A stretch of 64,000 nt of DNA, from NCBI RefSeq assembly GCF_007991515.1, contig NZ_BJYM01000021.1, positions 1-64,000 on the forward strand. Reading direction: 5' to 3'. The DNA comes from Oceanobacillus sojae. GTDB lineage: Bacteria > Bacillota > Bacilli > Bacillales > Amphibacillaceae. Below are positions 61,501 to 64,000 of the stretch, in pieces. The notes beneath the pieces were generated by a model. It was not told the origin of the DNA, ran no database searches, and saw only the letters and a list, made by a program, of their open reading frames with translations. Position 1 is the first letter of the stretch, and each line of letters starts with the position of its first letter. The translations under genes were made by a program, and so were the position numbers.

Positions 61501-61590
61501 ATGGCTACTTTTGACGCCCTGTCTTTAATGATCAGCTTTGGCATGCTTATTATTGCCATTCTTTCATTTCACGACAAAGACCAAAAGTAA
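61501..61590 (+). CDS. Holin-like type I toxin candidate (29 aa)
   Basis: MATFDALSLMISFGMLIIAI followed by LSFHDKDQK: one membrane segment (about residues 6-22) and a short charged tail, the pattern of the small Firmicute 'putative holin-like toxin' (TxpA/Hol_Tox-like) peptides. A very strong SD (AAGGAGGTGATG, 61486-61497) and extended -10 promoter precede it, and two hairpins follow. It is on the plus strand, divergent from dnaX. No antitoxin RNA promoter could be identified with confidence. Confidence 0.75.
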   Translation: MATFDALSLMISFGMLIIAILSFHDKDQK

Positions 61591-61592
61591 AA

Positions 61593-61622
61593 CCACCCTT
61601 AGCTTGCCGGCAAATAGGGTGG
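61593..61622 (+). terminator. Hairpin directly after the toxin-like gene
   Basis: CCACCCT/AGGGTGG stem with an inner GCTTGCCGGC segment, starting 3 nt after the stop. This motif commonly follows Hol_Tox-type genes in my recollection. It may terminate or stabilise the mRNA. Confidence 0.65.
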
Positions 61623-61687
61623 CTTCATTCGTCACTTTAAAACAGCCTTCCCTCTCTGATGGAGAGAAATAACTGTGTGTATTGTCA

Positions 61688-61717
61688 GGGTAGTATGCTC
61701 ATACATACTGCCCTTTT
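61688..61717 (+). terminator. Terminator downstream of the toxin-like gene
   Basis: GGGTAGTATG/CATACTGCCC stem (one G-U) with a 6-nt loop and TTTT, giving a plus-strand transcript of about 280 nt. Confidence 0.75.
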
Positions 61718-61751
61718 CAATATTATATACTATGCGTTTATATAAGTACGT

Positions 61752-61912
61752 ATTCAAAAAGTCCGATAAATAGGACCAAGAAGTCCAAGGCGACTAGCTT
61801 TTTCCGACGGACTTCCGCAGGATGTGGTGGCTTCTGTGTTGTCCACAGGACGTGGGCGTTCTTAGTAGAAGATCCTCTCATTGCCGTGTCATCTTTATTG
61901 GATTTTTTGAAT
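61752..61912 (+). repeat. Intergenic inverted-repeat element near namA
   Basis: A 161-bp copy with TTCAAAAAGTCCGATAAATA at the left end and TTTATTGGATTTTTTGAA at the right. It includes GACTAGCTTTTTCCGA and the GTCCACAGGA block shared with 46302-46368. Confidence 0.85.
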
Positions 61913-62016
61913 ATCCTCTATAAGAAATTATATCATATACCCTGTTTCTAGTACAATTTAACCTGTAAAAAGAACAACGTACAATTAACGATGCTTATAT
62001 AAGCCTGCATATATCA

Positions 62017-63042
62017 TTACTTTTTCGGGTAAGCACGCTTATATTGTCTTGCTGGTTCTATTGTATCTCCCAGCTGCTCACTTGCCCGGATTGCCCAATA
62101 AGGGTCTTTTAGCATGCCACGTCCAATTGCAACTAAATCAGCATCACCATTTCCGATAACAGATTCCGCTAATAGAGGATCTTCTAAAATACCGACAGCG
62201 ATGACAGGTATATTCAGCTCTTCCTTAAATCTACGTGCAAATGGAACCTGATAGCCAGGGTGTATTGCTGGTTTTTGTTTTCCTGGAGGAGCCTCCCCGC
62301 CACTGGAAATATGGAACATATCAATGCCCGCTGCTTTATATTTTTTCGCAATTTCCAAAGCATGATCTATATCATAGCCGTCATCCATGTATTCAACAGC
62401 AGATATACGCATTAATAATGGCATATCCTCGGGAATAACTGCTTTGACAGCTCGAATAATCTGCGCTCCAAATAAAGATAATTCCTGATATTCGTCCTCT
62501 CTCTGATTAATACCTGGAGAATGAAATTGATGGATTAAGTAGCCGTGTGCACCATGTAATTCAATTGTATCGAATCCGGCCTCGACCGCTCGTTTTGCTG
62601 CATCTTGAAATTGTTGAACCGTTTCCCGAACTTCTTCTGTAGTTAAAGCACGGGGCATTTTATCGTCTTTTGTAGCAGGGATTGCAGATGGAGCAACCGG
62701 CGGGTTCGCATCCTCTGCCTTTCTTCCCGCATGGGCAATTTGAATACCTATTTTTGCACCGTTCTTGTGAACAGCATCGACGATTTTTTTATAGGCTGGA
62801 ATTTGTTCGTCTGACCACAGGCCAAGATCATTATCTGTAATACGTCCATCTGGATCGACATCCGTCATCTCAACTAAGATTAGACCGGCTCCTCCTACTG
62901 CCCGTGATGTGTAGTGTACAAAATGCCAGTCATTTGGAATTCCGTCTTTGGCATCAACGGAGTATTGGCACATTGGCGCCATAACAACTTTATTTTTCAA
63001 GGTTAAATTTTTCAATGTAAATGGTTGTGTTAATTGAGCCAT
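62017..63042 (-). CDS. namA: NADPH dehydrogenase NamA (YqjM-type old yellow enzyme)
   Basis: FMN-dependent ene-reductase reducing the C=C bond of activated alkenes, often linked to oxidative or electrophile stress. 341 aa: N-terminal VMAPMCQYS (Cys/Tyr of the YqjM subclass), HAGRKA, catalytic loop ELHGAHGYLIHQFHSP and phosphate-binding AVGILEDPLLAE...VAIGRGMLKDP. The start at the ATG at 63042 (GAGGTG upstream) matches YqjM. A 48-codon longer frame is unsupported. It is not part of the B. subtilis dnaX-tadA region, so it was inserted or moved here. Confidence 0.94.
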   Translation of the reverse strand: MAQLTQPFTLKNLTLKNKVVMAPMCQYSVDAKDGIPNDWHFVHYTSRAVGGAGLILVEMTDVDPDGRITDNDLGLWSDEQIPAYKKIVDAVHKNGAKIGIQIAHAGRKAEDANPPVAPSAIPATKDDKMPRALTTEEVRETVQQFQDAAKRAVEAGFDTIELHGAHGYLIHQFHSPGINQREDEYQELSLFGAQIIRAVKAVIPEDMPLLMRISAVEYMDDGYDIDHALEIAKKYKAAGIDMFHISSGGEAPPGKQKPAIHPGYQVPFARRFKEELNIPVIAVGILEDPLLAESVIGNGDADLVAIGRGMLKDPYWAIRASEQLGDTIEPARQYKRAYPKK

Positions 63043-63078
63043 TCTTGCACCTCGCTTATAAATTTTTAAGTAATTCAT

Positions 63079-63107
63079 AGCATATGCTTTGTTATTATTT
63101 AGTGCAA
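63079..63107 (-). promoter_or_regulatory. namA promoter
   Basis: Minus-strand TTGCAC (63102-63107), 17 nt, TATGCT (63079-63084), about 35 bp before the start. Confidence 0.6.
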
Positions 63108-63185
63108 ATAATCTGTTTTGCCTTCCATATTTTAAAAAGCAGCTAAAACTTCTACGTTCGCAGGATAAGGCTTTTTTTTTGCACA

Positions 63186-63218
63186 AAAAAAGAACTGCAT
63201 TTTTACAGTTCTTTTTTC
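63186..63218 (-). terminator. Terminator of SRP RNA
   Basis: AGAACTG/CAGTTCT stem with a T-run on the minus strand directly after the RNA. Confidence 0.9.
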
Positions 63219-63221
63219 AAT

Positions 63222-63492
63222 ATGTAGCGTGCACCTGCTTTCGATGAAATGACCATATGCGCTACATAAGTTCATGGCTCAGCCCAGGCTTCCCCGCGGC
63301 ACACAAGAAAAACCACTTACTGCTGCTTCCTTCCGGATCTGACAGGGTTCATGGGTTCCTGTTGCGCAGGACCAGGACGTCAACACCAATCCCTTAAGTC
63401 AGACCATACAGTCATCTCACCTCGAGCAGGGATTCGGCCTCGCTATAGCGGATTGCGAGTACAGGGCACCGCTACCTCCCCGCTTAGCACGT
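63222..63492 (-). ncRNA. scr: Signal recognition particle RNA, large Bacillus type (scRNA)
   Basis: About 270 nt with an Alu domain, as in Bacillus. The 5' end GTGCTAAGCGGGGAGGTAGC, the S-domain segments GTCCTGCGCAAC and CCGGAAGGAAGCAGCA (the Ffh-binding symmetric loop and GNAR-type tip region) and the closing GCAGGTGCACGC are all readable on the minus strand. It lies between tadA and dnaX, as in B. subtilis. The ends are inferred from the promoter and terminator. Confidence 0.95.
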
Positions 63493-63499
63493 AATTAAT

Positions 63500-63528
63500 A
63501 TTATATCTTCCTCAGGAAGAAATTGCAA
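63500..63528 (-). promoter_or_regulatory. SRP RNA promoter
   Basis: Minus strand TTGCAA (63523-63528), 17 nt, TATAAT (63500-63505), 8 bp before the inferred RNA start. Confidence 0.85.
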
Positions 63529-63557
63529 CGATATTTGTCCCATTATCGGCATCCATA

Positions 63558-64000
<443 letters not shown>

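Noticed and set aside
61620-61760. Antisense antitoxin promoter opposite the toxin-like gene
   Set aside because: A minus-strand TATAAT exists near 61723, but no acceptable -35 lies at 16-18 nt. RNA-seq would be needed.

Overview
The window is a low-GC Firmicute chromosome segment and is almost certainly from a spore-forming Bacillaceae member. Protein sequences and gene content look closest to the Oceanobacillus/Virgibacillus type, but I recognise that by eye and have not searched. Read on the minus strand from right to left, it follows the origin-proximal region of Bacillus subtilis: tadA - scr - dnaX - ebfC - recR - yaaL - bofA - csfB - yaaO - tmk - darA - yaaR - holB - ricT - yabA - yabB - yazA - rsmI - (abrB) - metG - tatD - rnmV - rsmA - yabG - veg - sspF - ispE - purR - spoVG - glmU - prs - ctc - pth - fin - mfd - spoVT - yabM - mazG - rqcP - yabP - yabQ - divIC - yabR - tRNA-Met - spoIIE - yabS - yabT - tilS - hpt - ftsH - coaX - hslO - cysK - folP - folB - folK - lysS, then a pair of rRNA-type promoters running off the left edge. 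Nearly all genes are on the minus strand. The clear plus-strand exceptions are abrB, the tRNA and a 29-codon toxin-like gene.

Layout. 1-350: rRNA-operon promoters pointing out of the window. 350-4768: lysS, folate genes and cysK. 4973-11303: Hsp33, CoaX, FtsH, Hpt, TilS. 11463-15820: YabT kinase, YabS and SpoIIE. 16275-17177: tRNA-Met and a two-gene unit not in the B. subtilis order (DUF2089-like HTH protein plus a small membrane protein with no normal start codon). 17488-32007: cell division, sporulation, ribosome rescue, repair and nucleotide or cell-wall precursor genes. 32105-38524: an accessory block between glmU and spoVG, made of a repeat, an ABC exporter, a ferredoxin-NADP-reductase-like enzyme and a siderophore-type ABC importer behind a near-consensus Fur box. 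39162-61232: the conserved spoVG to dnaX section. 61386-63042: toxin-like mini-gene, a repeat and namA. 63186-64000: SRP RNA and the 3' part of tadA.

Regulation can be read in several places. There is a sigma-B promoter for ctc (GTTTAA-14-GGGTAT), a sigma-F type promoter for fin, a sigma-G type promoter for spoVT, a sigma-H type promoter for spoVG, a Spo0A-type wide-spaced promoter for spoIIE, tandem sigma-A promoters for veg, and the Fur-controlled iron cluster.

Most of the window is ordinary, well conserved backbone, and I do not see a clearly new defence or biosynthetic system. The non-routine items are: (i) a family of 90-240 bp inverted-repeat elements scattered between genes, one of which supplies the C-terminus and stop codon of yabQ; (ii) the DUF2089/membrane-protein pair with an ATA start or a possible -1 frameshift; (iii) a holin-like type I toxin candidate next to dnaX; (iv) a 46-aa membrane protein whose ribosome binding site is buried in a hairpin; (v) the Fur-controlled iron cluster with an IruO-like reductase; (vi) a protein-like open frame continuing in phase after the mfd stop.
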